A stretch of DNA of 64,000 nt from Negativicoccus succinicivorans (GCF_018372215.1 NZ_JAHAJN010000001.1:124001-188000); one strand, 5' to 3'. Counted from the stretch's first letter, positions 43,081 to 52,694 are shown. Notes: generated by a model from the letters alone, not told the origin. Made by a program: numbers and translations.

Positions 43081-43930
43081 TGTTTTCTCCGATTCTTTTA
43101 TATTCGCCACTGAATACCTCTACTGCCGGACCTGTCATTTGTACCGGTTTCCCAACACCCGGCCAAGTTATTTGCAGCCGTCCGCCGTCCAAAATTAACG
43201 TCGCTGTATTTTTCATCAGTTGGTTGGCAACAGCCGCTACCAATGTCGCACATGAACCTGTTCCGCACGCTTCCGTAATACCTACGCCGCGTTCCCAAAC
43301 ACGCATGCGGATTTCATTCGCAGACAAAACTTGTGCAAACTCCACATTCGTCTTTTCGCTAAATAGCGGATTTGTTTCGATCTGAGGCCCCCAATCTCCC
43401 AACGGCACTGTATCGACATCATCAACGAATGTAACAATGTGCGGATTCCCCATAGAAACACCGGTAAATGTAAGCGTCTTTCCATCAAGATCGATTTGAA
43501 TATTTTGCGCAGGCTGCTCCTTATCCGCAGTTATACCGATGTCACCGCGTCGTAATTTAGGTACGCTCATGATTACGGTGACCTCTGATTCCTGCGGCGT
43601 ATGGTTAATCACATCAGCCTGCATGACCCCGGTGGCTGTCAAAATACGCCAATGCTTTTTGTCCGGCTGCTGCTGTGTTGCATAGGCAGCCACACAACGG
43701 GTTACATTGCCGCACATCTCCGCAATGGTTCCGTTCGCATTATAAATCCGCATTTCTAAATCATAGTGAGAATTTTCGGGAGGTAGTATGATCGCTACAC
43801 CGTCTGCGCCGATGCCGCGTTTACGATCGCATAGTTGGCGTGCTAAAGAAGGTGTCATCACCACTTCTTCAATAAGTCCGTCCAGTAAAACAAAATCGTT
43901 TCCCAAACCATGCCACTTTGTAAACTGCAT
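43058..43930 (-). CDS. dapF: Diaminopimelate epimerase
   Basis: A 290-residue two-domain cofactor-free epimerase converting LL-DAP to meso-DAP. The two catalytic cysteines are Cys73 (EMCGNVTR) and Cys222 (EACGTGSC). It is well separated from dapB-asd-dapA. First gene of dapF-remA-gmk-rpoZ-coaBC. RBS GGAGG before the ATG. Confidence 0.96.
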   Translation of the reverse strand: MQFTKWHGLGNDFVLLDGLIEEVVMTPSLARQLCDRKRGIGADGVAIILPPENSHYDLEMRIYNANGTIAEMCGNVTRCVAAYATQQQPDKKHWRILTATGVMQADVINHTPQESEVTVIMSVPKLRRGDIGITADKEQPAQNIQIDLDGKTLTFTGVSMGNPHIVTFVDDVDTVPLGDWGPQIETNPLFSEKTNVEFAQVLSANEIRMRVWERGVGITEACGTGSCATLVAAVANQLMKNTATLILDGGRLQITWPGVGKPVQMTGPAVEVFSGEYKRIGENNDECTIN

Positions 43931-43950
43931 ACAATACCTCCATTTAAGCT

Positions 43951-43981
43951 ATTTTACCATTTTCAGTAACTGATGTAAAAT
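43951..43981. promoter_or_regulatory. Face-to-face overlapping promoters for dapF (-) and rqcH (+)
   Basis: On the + strand TTTACC (43953-43958) and TAAAAT (43976-43981) are 17 nt apart. On the - strand TTTACA (43974-43979) and TAAAAT (43951-43956) are also 17 nt apart. Each -35 lies on the other promoter's -10, so polymerase cannot hold both at once. The 94-nt gap contains nothing else obvious. Confidence 0.55.
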
Positions 43982-44024
43982 GAAGAGACTTAGCAGATAT
44001 AGACGGAGGAAATGGAAGGTTTAG

Positions 44025-45731
44025 ATGAATATTGACAGTTTGCTTTTTACAAAATGGGCTTTACTTGCAAAAGAAGAATTACAAGGCGCAAAGCTCGGCA
44101 ACATTCGAATTTTAGATACATCCACGTTCAGCTTAACAATGCTTTTGCCTCGAGGTACACGCGCCTGGCAAGTCTCCTTACAATCATCGCCACGAACTTG
44201 GTGGAGTCATAAAAAGCCGGCAGGAAACAATACTCCTACCAACAATTTTTGCATGGTTTTGCGCAAACATCTGGAGGGCGCCACACTTACGGAAATTGCA
44301 GCACGCTATGGTGATAAATGGGTCACCGCCACATTTCAGCGCATTGAAGCCCAAGGAAAAATTGTCTCTAAAAAGCTCGAATTAGAACTGATTCCGAATG
44401 CACCAAATCTGGTATTAACTGTTGACGGACAAGTTATCGATGCGTTACATCGCAAACCCTCTTCGCGCCGTGATCTCGCTCCCGGTCAAACCTATAGTGA
44501 ACCGCCGCACAGCGAAAAAATATTCTGGCTCGAATTGACACCACAGGAAATATTGAACTTAATCGGCGAATTACCACAGGAGCTCACTCTTACACAAGCA
44601 CTTGCCACTTATTTTAACGGTTTTTCTCGTCCGTTAACCAGGCTGTTAAACACACGCTTACAACTCGTTCCGGAAATGACGTTGGCAGAGCTTTCCTCTG
44701 CGTCAAAAAAAGAGTTGATGACATGCTTGGCAACATTGCAGAAACTTTTCATGACGCAATCTAACGTATATTTTTATAAACACGGCCGCGAAGCGTGGCT
44801 GTCTCCTTTCCTATTTTGGGAATGGCAGATGGATAAAGTCGCAGAATTCTCTGATCCTAATCAGGCGTTTGCTTCTGCAGAACTTTTTTCGCAATACGAA
44901 GAACGCATCCAGCGCCTGCGCCAACGTATTCGCTCTATGCAAAAAAAGGAACGCACTAAGCAACAAAAAATCCGCCGGGAAATGGCGGAAACGGATCGTC
45001 TTGAAACTGACAAATTATACGGTGATCTTTTGTCTATTCATGCGTATTTACCACATGAATATCGCACAAAAATTACACTTCCCAATTTGCTTTCTGATCA
45101 GCAGGAAGATGTTACCATACCTCTGCGCGCGGAATGGTCGCTGGCGGAAAATGCGCAACTTTATTACAAGCGGTATAATCGTTTGAAAAAAAGAAAAACA
45201 CAGGCTTTGCCTTTTTTGAAAAAATCGGAGCAGAATCTCCGGTATTTAGATTCCCTTGCGTATTTTCTTGAGGAGTCTTTGCAAGCACCGGAACTGACCG
45301 ATTTAGAAAACGAATTGGATGCCTTGCGGCCTAAAAAGCAAAAGAATCACAATCATCGCTCATTAAGCACAAAATCGCAACCGCTGTCACTGAACTACGA
45401 CGGCTACCGCATTGAGATCGGACGCAACAATGTGCAAAATGAAACCTTGACTCTTAAAACGGCAGGTCCTGATGACCTTTGGCTCCATGCCAAAGAAATT
45501 CCGGGTTCCCACGTTATCATCTTTGCCAATCCCGGTGAGTCCTTCACCGAGGAGGTCATTACCTATGCGGCGCAACTGGCTGCGTACTACAGCAAAGCCA
45601 AAACAGCCCCGAAGGTCGAAGTAGATTATACCTTTCGTAAATACATCAAAAAGCCACAAGGCACGCCACCCGGATTTGTGCATTATACTCACCAAAAAAC
45701 GTTGCTTGTCCCACCGCAAAAAGAAAGTTAA
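44025..45731 (+). CDS. rqcH: NFACT family ribosome quality control protein RqcH (fibronectin-binding-like)
   Basis: A 568-residue protein with an NFACT-N domain (about 1-200), helix-hairpin-helix region, coiled coil (about 285-330 and 390-440) and C-terminal NFACT-R domain with DDLWLHAKEIPGSHVII. RqcH binds 50S subunits carrying stalled peptides and adds alanine tails. Older annotation calls it fibronectin-binding protein. It is the only + strand protein gene between 18.3 and 64 kb. RBS GGAAGG lies before the ATG, and it has its own promoter and terminator. Confidence 0.92.
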   Translation: MNIDSLLFTKWALLAKEELQGAKLGNIRILDTSTFSLTMLLPRGTRAWQVSLQSSPRTWWSHKKPAGNNTPTNNFCMVLRKHLEGATLTEIAARYGDKWVTATFQRIEAQGKIVSKKLELELIPNAPNLVLTVDGQVIDALHRKPSSRRDLAPGQTYSEPPHSEKIFWLELTPQEILNLIGELPQELTLTQALATYFNGFSRPLTRLLNTRLQLVPEMTLAELSSASKKELMTCLATLQKLFMTQSNVYFYKHGREAWLSPFLFWEWQMDKVAEFSDPNQAFASAELFSQYEERIQRLRQRIRSMQKKERTKQQKIRREMAETDRLETDKLYGDLLSIHAYLPHEYRTKITLPNLLSDQQEDVTIPLRAEWSLAENAQLYYKRYNRLKKRKTQALPFLKKSEQNLRYLDSLAYFLEESLQAPELTDLENELDALRPKKQKNHNHRSLSTKSQPLSLNYDGYRIEIGRNNVQNETLTLKTAGPDDLWLHAKEIPGSHVIIFANPGESFTEEVITYAAQLAAYYSKAKTAPKVEVDYTFRKYIKKPQGTPPGFVHYTHQKTLLVPPQKES

Positions 45732-45732
45732 A

Positions 45733-45759
45733 GAACCGTATCAATCGGTTCTTTTTTTG
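45733..45759 (+). terminator. Intrinsic terminator after rqcH
   Basis: Stem AGAACCG/CGGTTCT with a short AT-rich loop followed by seven T residues, directly after the stop codon. Confidence 0.85.
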
Positions 45760-45987
45760 TAAATTCATTTTGTCCTATCGCGAAGACTTTATCAACTCTA
45801 AGAACCAATTCCTTGCTACTCGTAAAAAGTTTATATCCTTAATAATTATTTTTTTGAGCATATTACAACACGCATTATGCCATTGTGTATTCATGATACG
45901 TGCTGATGTCACCCAAAATCGTTTCTATTAAGAACTTCGGCTACGATTTTTGATTCGCAGCATATTTATTCGTGCCATTTGGCGCAA
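45760..45987. other. Gene-free spacer between rqcH and the tRNA cluster
   Basis: About 230 bases with no convincing reading frame, repeat or RNA motif. Composition is AT-rich. I see nothing functional between the two terminators that flank it. Confidence 0.6.
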
Positions 45988-46020
45988 CAAAAAAACCGAT
46001 TCGCATGAATCGGTTTTTTT
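45988..46020. terminator. Terminator of the tRNA operon
   Basis: Stem AAAAAACCGATTC/GAATCGGTTTTTT with loop GCAT, A-run on the left and T-run on the right, so it works on the - strand for the tRNA transcript and could also work from the + side. Confidence 0.85.
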
Positions 46021-46045
46021 CTTAATAAATCTTATGACCAAAAAT

Positions 46046-46134
46046 TGGTGCCGAGGACCGGAATCGAACCGGTACGAATCTCTCGATTCGACGGATTTTA
46101 AGTCCGTTGCGTCTGCCTGTTCCGCCACCCCGGC
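46046..46134 (-). tRNA. tRNA-Leu (anticodon TAA)
   Basis: 89 nt including encoded CCA. Acceptor stem GCCGGGG/CCTCGGC, a long variable arm as in class II tRNAs, anticodon loop CTTAAAA reading TAA, and TTCGATTCC in the T arm. Last gene of the five-tRNA transcript. Confidence 0.96.
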
Positions 46135-46139
46135 AAATG

Positions 46140-46213
46140 TGGAGGCGGCACCCAGAATCGAACTGGGGATAAAGGTTTTGCAGACCTCTGCCTTACCGCT
46201 TGGCTATGCCGCC
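46140..46213 (-). tRNA. tRNA-Cys (anticodon GCA)
   Basis: 74 nt with encoded CCA. Acceptor stem GGCGGCA/TGCCGCC, discriminator T as expected for tRNA-Cys, anticodon loop CTGCAAA. Confidence 0.95.
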
Positions 46214-46217
46214 ACAA

Positions 46218-46292
46218 TGGAGCGGGAAACGAGATTCGAACTCGCGACCCTCGCCTTGGCAAGGCGATGCTCTACCACTGAGCTATTCCCGC
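46218..46292 (-). tRNA. tRNA-Gly (anticodon GCC)
   Basis: 75 nt with encoded CCA. Acceptor stem GCGGGAA/TTCCCGC, D arm TAGCTCAGTGGTAGAGCA, anticodon loop TTGCCAA, T arm GTTCGAATC. Confidence 0.96.
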
Positions 46293-46296
46293 ATGA

Positions 46297-46372
<76 letters not shown>

Positions 46373-46388
46373 AAATAAAAAAGAAAAA

Positions 46389-46464
46389 TGGCGACCCGGA
46401 TCGGATTTGAACCGACGATCTCCGCCGTGACAGGGCGGCATGTTAACCACTACACCACCGGGCC
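46389..46464 (-). tRNA. tRNA-Asp (anticodon GTC)
   Basis: 76 nt with encoded CCA. Acceptor stem GGCCCGG/CCGGGTC (one G-T pair), discriminator G as expected for Asp, anticodon loop CTGTCAC. First gene after the promoter. Confidence 0.96.
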
Positions 46465-46481
46465 GCAAGACTTACTTTGAT

Positions 46482-46510
46482 AGTATATCGGTTTTCCTGT
46501 ACAGTGTCAA
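46482..46510 (-). promoter_or_regulatory. Consensus promoter of the tRNA operon
   Basis: On the - strand TTGACA (46505-46510) and TATACT (46482-46487) are separated by exactly 17 nt. The first tRNA starts 17 nt beyond the -10. It lies between the trkH stop and tRNA-Asp. It is the best promoter match in the window. Confidence 0.9.
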
Positions 46511-46517
46511 GATTTCA

Positions 46518-48020
46518 TTACAAGTAGCGTCGCTTTTTTGCATTCTGTAAACGCTTTTTATCTTTGCGCAAAAAGTTCGACCAAAAGCCGGGATGCAACA
46601 TGACCAGCAATGTCAACAACTCCAAACGTCCCAACAACATGTCGACAATAAATACGACCTTGGCCCAGGGATGTGCCAATGCATATGAACCGGTCGGTCC
46701 TAAATGGCCGAACGCCAAGCCGACATTACCCAATGTGCTGGCAACCCCCGTCAGAGATTCCATAATCGGCATGCCAGTCAAGGTTACCAATAATGTCGAT
46801 GTAAACAAAATCAAAATGTACAAGATGAAGAAAATAAGAGTTACCATAACTTTTTTGTTCGGTACCGCCTCCCCATTATATTTGACTACTTTCACCATAC
46901 CCGGATGAATCATTTGCTGCAAATAGGCCCAAATGGCTTTACCGATATAAATGTAGCGAATCACTTTGACGCTGCCGGTCGTGGAGCCTGAACAGCCACC
47001 AATAAACATGGCAATAAATAAAATGGTTTTGGCAAACGGGGGCCAAAGATCATAATCAGCTACTGCAAACCCTGAGCCGGTTTGCATGGATGTCATGGTG
47101 AAGAATCCATCCATTAAACTCTCTAAAATCGTAGTATTTTGCTTGAAAAAGAGTGTGCTCGCAATAACTAACGCGCCTACACACAAAATGGAAATATACA
47201 CTCGAAATTCGGTATCTTTAAAAATGAGGCGAAACCCTTTTTTCCACCCTAAATAATACAGACCGTAGTTACCGCCGGAAAGAACCATAAATAAAATAAA
47301 AATTGCCTGAATGACATAATTTTCTTCATAAATAAACGTTCCGGCGCTGCGAGCCGCAAAGCCGCCGGTTGCAATAATTGACATAGCATAATTCAGCGCT
47401 TCAAAAATCGGCATTCCTGCCAAACATAAGAGCCCAAACAATACGGCCGAAAAAAGGCAATAGATTCCCCACAGCGTGATGGCGTATTTGCGAATGCGCG
47501 GCATAATTTGACCATAGCCGTTAATCGCTGCTTCGGCATTAAAAAGGTTCGCTGCCTCCGGCCCTAAGCTGCGCAGAAACGCGAGCAAAAGAATAATGAT
47601 CCCCATACCGCCAAACCAGTGTGTCATACTGCGATACAACAGTAACGGACGTGGCATCCCGTCGACGTCCAAAATAACGGTAGCACCGGTCGCCGTATAG
47701 CCGGAAACCGATTCAAAAAGCGCATCCACGAAACTGGGAAGTTCATTCCACATGTAGTAGGGCAGTGCGCCCACCAAGGAGGCTAAAATCCAAGTAAACG
47801 AAACCAGTACGAACCCTTGACTAAGTGAAATGGATGTGATTTTTTGACCGTTGCGGTCAATCAATATTCCCAATGCCAATGTAATTAAAGCACTAAAGAA
47901 AAGCGGCCAAATCCACTCGTTAATACAAATGCCATAGAAAAAAGGCACCAGCATAACAAGGGAAAACACCATAACCACTTTCCCTAACAAGGCACAAACG
48001 GCTTTCATCTTTTTATTCAT
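46518..48020 (-). CDS. trkH: Potassium uptake protein TrkH
   Basis: A 500-residue polytopic K+ channel of the TrkH/KtrB family with four P-loop repeats (for example SVSGYTATGATV and GGCSGSTTGSVKV selectivity-type glycines). It conducts K+ gated by TrkA, encoded immediately upstream (1-nt gap). No own terminator is visible before the tRNA promoter. Confidence 0.94.
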   Translation of the reverse strand: MNKKMKAVCALLGKVVMVFSLVMLVPFFYGICINEWIWPLFFSALITLALGILIDRNGQKITSISLSQGFVLVSFTWILASLVGALPYYMWNELPSFVDALFESVSGYTATGATVILDVDGMPRPLLLYRSMTHWFGGMGIIILLLAFLRSLGPEAANLFNAEAAINGYGQIMPRIRKYAITLWGIYCLFSAVLFGLLCLAGMPIFEALNYAMSIIATGGFAARSAGTFIYEENYVIQAIFILFMVLSGGNYGLYYLGWKKGFRLIFKDTEFRVYISILCVGALVIASTLFFKQNTTILESLMDGFFTMTSMQTGSGFAVADYDLWPPFAKTILFIAMFIGGCSGSTTGSVKVIRYIYIGKAIWAYLQQMIHPGMVKVVKYNGEAVPNKKVMVTLIFFILYILILFTSTLLVTLTGMPIMESLTGVASTLGNVGLAFGHLGPTGSYALAHPWAKVVFIVDMLLGRLELLTLLVMLHPGFWSNFLRKDKKRLQNAKKRRYL

Positions 48021-48021
48021 A

Positions 48022-49359
48022 CTATGCTTCCATATACGAAATTACCGCATCACTATATTCCGGCAGTGTAAATAGTACAATTTGATCGCCCGGCTCACAC
48101 ACCGTACGTCCATTTGGTACTATCGTTTCCTCACCGCGAACAATAGCTGCCAGTAAGGTTGTCCCCGGCAAATTAATTTCCGCCAACGGACGATGCACAA
48201 GAGGATTTTGCTCGGTTACTTTCAATTCCAAAGCCACCGCCTTCGAGTCCTCAAAACTACTGATGGAAAGCACTTCCCCTTTGCGAATCTGTCGTAAAAT
48301 TTCGTTCGAAGTCAGTAAACGCGGCGAAAATACGATATCGATCCCCACTTGTTCCATCAAGTCTATGTATTCCGGTCGTCCGACACGTACAAGAGTTCGT
48401 TGGACACCAAAATGACGTGCCATTAATGCGACGAGTAAATTGAGTTTATCATCATCGGTCAAACAAACAATCGCATCATAATCGCCCACTTCCTCGTCAC
48501 GCAAAAGATCGACATCAGTGCCGTCACCATTAATGACGATCACGTTGTCGGTTTCCGCTGAAAGGAGTTCGCAACGCTCATAATCTTTTTCGATAACTTT
48601 GACATGGTAATTGGCTTTTTCTAAAAGAATAGCCAAATTACGACCAACCAGTCCAGCACCCACCAGCAAAACATTTTGAATCCGTGTACGGGTCGTAGAG
48701 AGTTCTTCTTCAAGTCCTTCAATCGCTTGACGTTCGCCGAGAAAGAATACATTATCAAGCATTTGAAGCGTATCATCCCCGTTTGGAATGATCATACGTC
48801 CATGTCGGAAAATGCCGACGATCAGAACTTTGTCGGGAATTTCCAAATCACGAATCCGTTGTCCCAACATGTCTTCATTATCACGTGCTTTAATTTCCAA
48901 GAGTCGGACTTTGCCATTCGCAAAGTTTTCAACATCCAAGGCATTCGGCATCTTGATAATCTGCATTACTTCATTGGCTGTAACCATTTCTGTGTTAATA
49001 ATGAGGTTCAAACCGAGCGATGCTAACGCCGGATTATTATTTTGCAAGATGTATTCTTTGGCACGGACACGCGCAATGGTTTGCGTCGCCCCCAACTGCT
49101 TGGCAATGTAGCAGGATAAAAGATTTACTTCGTCACGATCAGTCACAGCGACGAAAAGTTCCGTATCTTCCATGCCGATGTCCATAAGCAGACCGGGATT
49201 GGCTCCGTTACCTACCATCAGCATAGCTTCCAGATAGCTGCGAATCAAATCAATCCGCTCGGAATTTTCATCTATCAGGATGACATCATGATCTTCTTCC
49301 GATAAGCGCTGGGCAAGCGTGTATCCTACTTTGCCGGCACCGATAATCACAATCTTCAT
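48022..49359 (-). CDS. trkA: Trk system potassium transporter TrkA
   Basis: A 445-residue cytosolic gating subunit with two RCK repeats. Nucleotide-binding motifs are IIGAGKVGYTLAQRL near residue 4 and LVGAGLVGRNLAILL near residue 227, each followed by a TrkA-C domain. It binds NAD(H)/ATP and controls TrkH. Lies 4 nt after the cvfB stop. Confidence 0.95.
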   Translation of the reverse strand: MKIVIIGAGKVGYTLAQRLSEEDHDVILIDENSERIDLIRSYLEAMLMVGNGANPGLLMDIGMEDTELFVAVTDRDEVNLLSCYIAKQLGATQTIARVRAKEYILQNNNPALASLGLNLIINTEMVTANEVMQIIKMPNALDVENFANGKVRLLEIKARDNEDMLGQRIRDLEIPDKVLIVGIFRHGRMIIPNGDDTLQMLDNVFFLGERQAIEGLEEELSTTRTRIQNVLLVGAGLVGRNLAILLEKANYHVKVIEKDYERCELLSAETDNVIVINGDGTDVDLLRDEEVGDYDAIVCLTDDDKLNLLVALMARHFGVQRTLVRVGRPEYIDLMEQVGIDIVFSPRLLTSNEILRQIRKGEVLSISSFEDSKAVALELKVTEQNPLVHRPLAEINLPGTTLLAAIVRGEETIVPNGRTVCEPGDQIVLFTLPEYSDAVISYMEA

Positions 49360-49363
49360 AATT

Positions 49364-50245
49364 CTACTCCACTAATCGTGTCTGCACATTGTCTTGGGTA
49401 ATTTTTTCTTGTTTCATTAAATGCCCAAGTGCGCGTTTGAACGCACTTTTACTGAGGTTAAATTGACGACGAATGACCGTTGGATCGCTTTTGTCTGTAT
49501 ACGGCATTACACCGCCACGTGCTTCCAAATAAGCAAGGATCGTGGCTGCATCCGTGGCTATTGCGGTTTCTTTTTGTGCACGTAGCGATGCATTCAAACG
49601 ACCGTCCGCGCGCACGAATGTAACCCGTGCCTTGACCATTTCTCCTACCAAAATCGTATGATCCCATTCATCACGATGAACAAAAACCAAATATTTTTGC
49701 GGCGTGATTCCCAATGCTCCGTCTGCGGTAATATTATAAATCGCCGCCGTTACTTCATCGCCACGCTCAATGCCCTCACTGGGTTTGGCAATGGATTGCA
49801 TGGCTAAACCTACATCCATGCTCACCGCCAGTCGGCCGGATTTATCTTCGTAAAGACGGACCCAAACGCGATCACCTTCGTGAAGATTCCCTTTCATTTC
49901 GGCAAATGGTAAAAAGATACCGCGCTCAGTCCCTAAGTCAACGAAGGCACCAAAGCGTGTGCGTTGAATTACTTCAGCATATGCAATTTGCCCCGGTTGA
50001 ATACGCGGTAAACGCATGCTCGCTGTCAATCTGCCTTTGGGATCATGGTACAGAAAAACATCCACAAGATCTCCCGTTTCGACCGATGTGGTTTGTTGAT
50101 CATGATGCAGCAGAATATCATCCGAAGTATTTCCGGTGCCGGCATCCAAAAAGGCTCCCATTTCACCGGTACGTGCGACCCTAAGAGTGACAAGCGTATT
50201 TTCTTTTAACGTTACGTTATTGGTCGCCGCTGATTTGCTGTTCAA
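49364..50245 (-). CDS. cvfB: S1-domain RNA-binding protein, CvfB/YitL family
   Basis: A 293-residue protein with repeated S1/OB-fold modules (GEMGAFLDAG, TRFGAFVDLGTERGIFLPF and others) and a C-terminal winged helix (DPTVIRRQFNLSKSAFKRALGHL). CvfB affects virulence gene expression in Staphylococcus. TTG 50245 is chosen because GGGGAGA (50260-50254) is 8 nt upstream. ATG 50278 in frame lacks an RBS. It overlaps the end of rsfS by 29 nt. Confidence 0.87.
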   Translation of the reverse strand: MNSKSAATNNVTLKENTLVTLRVARTGEMGAFLDAGTGNTSDDILLHHDQQTTSVETGDLVDVFLYHDPKGRLTASMRLPRIQPGQIAYAEVIQRTRFGAFVDLGTERGIFLPFAEMKGNLHEGDRVWVRLYEDKSGRLAVSMDVGLAMQSIAKPSEGIERGDEVTAAIYNITADGALGITPQKYLVFVHRDEWDHTILVGEMVKARVTFVRADGRLNASLRAQKETAIATDAATILAYLEARGGVMPYTDKSDPTVIRRQFNLSKSAFKRALGHLMKQEKITQDNVQTRLVE

Positions 50246-50570
50246 TTTTGGCGTCTCCCCACATTGTGTCCAAGTCATAGTAAGTGCGTTCTTCCGGCAC
50301 AAAGATATGGACGATAAGCGATCCGAAGTCCTGCAAAATCCAGGTTCCCTCACGGTATCCGTTTTCTCGTAAAAGCTCTACATTATTATCTGCTAACAGC
50401 TTAGTCACTTCGTCAGCCAATGCCTGTGAATGCTTTTTGTTTCCTGCATTCACCAAAATAAAATAATCCGCCAGCGTAGTAATACCGTCCATATTTAAAA
50501 CTTTGATCTGTTTACCTTTTTTACTTTCCAATAAGGATACAACCTGTTCCGTTAGCTGCTTAATTTCCAT
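50217..50570 (-). CDS. rsfS: Ribosomal silencing factor RsfS
   Basis: A 117-residue protein with KVLNMDGITTLADYFILVNAGNKKHSQALADE and WILQDFGSLIVHIF, the RsfS core. It binds L14 and blocks subunit joining in starvation. Lies downstream of the LCP gene as in other Firmicutes. Confidence 0.95.
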   Translation of the reverse strand: MEIKQLTEQVVSLLESKKGKQIKVLNMDGITTLADYFILVNAGNKKHSQALADEVTKLLADNNVELLRENGYREGTWILQDFGSLIVHIFVPEERTYYDLDTMWGDAKIEQQISGDQ

Positions 50571-50582
50571 ATTTTCCCCTTC

Positions 50583-51500
50583 CTAATTTGCCATATTCGT
50601 AGTCAAGGTCTTACCAATCAACGTTTGACTACCGATCGGATCTATTTGCCAGTAATGAACTTCTCCAGCCGTTTGCGACTCCCCCGGTACGATGTAAAAA
50701 GCAACATTTTCAGGTGGTATTTTCGTCAATTCATATACCAGTTTCGCTCCGTCGCCTGCTGAAATATTACTCGTAAAATGATCCCACCCAAAATATGTAT
50801 ACATGTAGTTTACCCAACTATATTGTTTTTGCAGTTGTGAAAGATATGCTTTCAAAAATCGTTGTTGACGTTGAACACGCCCCAGTTCATCAGCAATAGA
50901 GTCGCGATACCGTAAGTAAGCAATCGCTTGATTACCGTCAAGCTCCTGGTAACCTTGTGCTAAACGAATAGGTGTGGTCATGCCATCGTCGTATTCCATG
51001 TTTTTTTCTACATACAGTGACACTGGACCACGCGTATCAAGCCAAGATGCAAAGTGCGATTCGTCAACTACCACATAGTAAGGAATAAAAATCTGAAATG
51101 AGCGCTCTACCTGCTCTTTTAATGCAACGATCCCGCCAACCCTATACGAATCCTTTAAAAGCGGCACGTGTCCGTCTTCGGTCGGTGATCCCATATTTGG
51201 CAAAAGTGAAATCGCAGCTGCTGTTTGTTTTTGAAAGTTAACGGCAATAAGCATAATGGTATCAGCTGTTTGCGGCTCACTTTGATCAATTCCCGTTGCC
51301 AAGATATAAATCGGTGTATCTGCCGTTCCCTGTACCAATTCTTTGGTGCCGTTGTCATGTGTTTTTTGTTGTACGAACCAATATACAGTACCGATCAAAA
51401 GCAAAAAGCACAACAACATGACTATCCATTTTAACCGTGAAAGCCAGCCTCTGCGTTTCTTACGTCGCCGTTTCGGCATCTTTATTCTTTCGTCATTCAT
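50583..51500 (-). CDS. LytR-CpsA-Psr (LCP) family protein
   Basis: A 305-residue protein with a positively charged N-terminus, one membrane helix (about 26-47) and an extracytoplasmic LCP domain (DTIMLIAVNFQ to AIAYLRYRDSIADELGRVQRQQRFL). LCP enzymes transfer glycopolymers from lipid carriers to peptidoglycan. The domain is at the short end for the family. Start overlaps yqeK by 4 nt. Role in a possibly diderm cell is uncertain. Confidence 0.88.
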   Translation of the reverse strand: MNDERIKMPKRRRKKRRGWLSRLKWIVMLLCFLLLIGTVYWFVQQKTHDNGTKELVQGTADTPIYILATGIDQSEPQTADTIMLIAVNFQKQTAAAISLLPNMGSPTEDGHVPLLKDSYRVGGIVALKEQVERSFQIFIPYYVVVDESHFASWLDTRGPVSLYVEKNMEYDDGMTTPIRLAQGYQELDGNQAIAYLRYRDSIADELGRVQRQQRFLKAYLSQLQKQYSWVNYMYTYFGWDHFTSNISAGDGAKLVYELTKIPPENVAFYIVPGESQTAGEVHYWQIDPIGSQTLIGKTLTTNMAN

Positions 51501-52084
51501 GCTTGCTGCGTTTCCCTTATTAAATAATTACGCACATCTACTGTCGGCACATAAATTTCCTGCCCCAAATTCAATAGATGACGAATAGTCGAATCAATGC
51601 CGGCCAAGGCAGCTTTGTGCAAATCGGTTTTGGCGAGGGCACGGATCTGTTCCACACCGCTATATTCACGCATCGGCTCAATATAATCGGCTACAAATAT
51701 AAGTAATTCAAGACGGCTCATTGCCACCCGTCCCGTAGTATGATACGCAATAGCGGCAAGTTCTACAGGGTCCGTAAAACCGAAGTTATTTTGAGCGTAT
51801 ACAGCCCCGGCAAGGCCGTGCAACAAACTGCGCATATGCCACATCATCGGCGAAATTTGTTGCTTTTGATCCGCCAACAACTCATGCATTTCTGTAAGTG
51901 ACATTTCTTTCGCACAATCATGAACCAAGCCACAGCGCTCCGCCTGTTCGGGATCGCCGCCAAATTGTTGCGCCAAAACACTTGCCGTATGAGCAACTCC
52001 CAGTGAGTGACAATATCGCTTTTCGGAAAGCAATTCTTTCATTTTTTTGCGAAGTTCTTTGGTAGAAACAGTTTTAACAGTCAT
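51497..52084 (-). CDS. yqeK: HD-domain Ap4A hydrolase YqeK
   Basis: A 195-residue HD hydrolase with HSLGVAHTASVLA, CGLVHDCAKEM, HGLAGAVYA and ADYIEPMR. YqeK of Bacillus splits diadenosine tetraphosphate into two ADP. Overlaps nadD by 11 nt, the usual nadD-yqeK pair. Confidence 0.93.
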   Translation of the reverse strand: MTVKTVSTKELRKKMKELLSEKRYCHSLGVAHTASVLAQQFGGDPEQAERCGLVHDCAKEMSLTEMHELLADQKQQISPMMWHMRSLLHGLAGAVYAQNNFGFTDPVELAAIAYHTTGRVAMSRLELLIFVADYIEPMREYSGVEQIRALAKTDLHKAALAGIDSTIRHLLNLGQEIYVPTVDVRNYLIRETQQA

Positions 52085-52691
52085 AAACTCTCTTTTCTGT
52101 CAGCCGGCAACGTACAGCGTCCGGTATTAAATAACGTACGGACTGCCCTGTGCAAAGACGCCTGCGCAAATCTGTCGCGGAGATTTCCAATTGTGGCGTT
52201 GCCAAATAATGGATACGCGTTTGCGCCAAATCCCCAAAGCGTTCGGTAAGATGCTCCCGGTTGACCTGGTAATGAGGCCGCAACGCGCTCACAAAATGGC
52301 ATAATTCAATCAATTCATCTATGTACTTCCAAGTCGGCAATTGTTCCAGTGTATCCGTACCAACAATAAAATAGAATTCCGTACCGGAAGGATATTGCGT
52401 GTGAAAATATCGCAATGTATCTACCGTATAAGACAGTCCTTCCCGCTGTAACTCGACATCAGAAATGGCAAAATGCGGGTTATCTGCGATCGCCAAGCGC
52501 ACCATCTCATATCGAAATTCATCCGGTGCGACATCTAAATTTTGTTGTTTATGCGGTGGATGCGAAGCCGGAACAAATACCACTTTGTCCAAATCATATT
52601 CTTGCCAGGCCGCTTCCGCTATTACCAGATGGCCAAGGTGAATGGGATTAAATGTCCCACCGAAAATTCCAATTCGTTGCGGCATTGTCAT
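52074..52691 (-). CDS. nadD: Nicotinate-nucleotide adenylyltransferase
   Basis: A 205-residue nucleotidyltransferase with GGTFNPIHLGHL (10-21) and the C-terminal SATDLRRRL motif. It makes deamido-NAD. ATG 52691 with AGGAAG upstream. The upstream 330 nt holds a tiny gene and a proA relic. Confidence 0.95.
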   Translation of the reverse strand: MTMPQRIGIFGGTFNPIHLGHLVIAEAAWQEYDLDKVVFVPASHPPHKQQNLDVAPDEFRYEMVRLAIADNPHFAISDVELQREGLSYTVDTLRYFHTQYPSGTEFYFIVGTDTLEQLPTWKYIDELIELCHFVSALRPHYQVNREHLTERFGDLAQTRIHYLATPQLEISATDLRRRLCTGQSVRYLIPDAVRCRLTEKRVYDC

Positions 52692-52694
52692 AAG

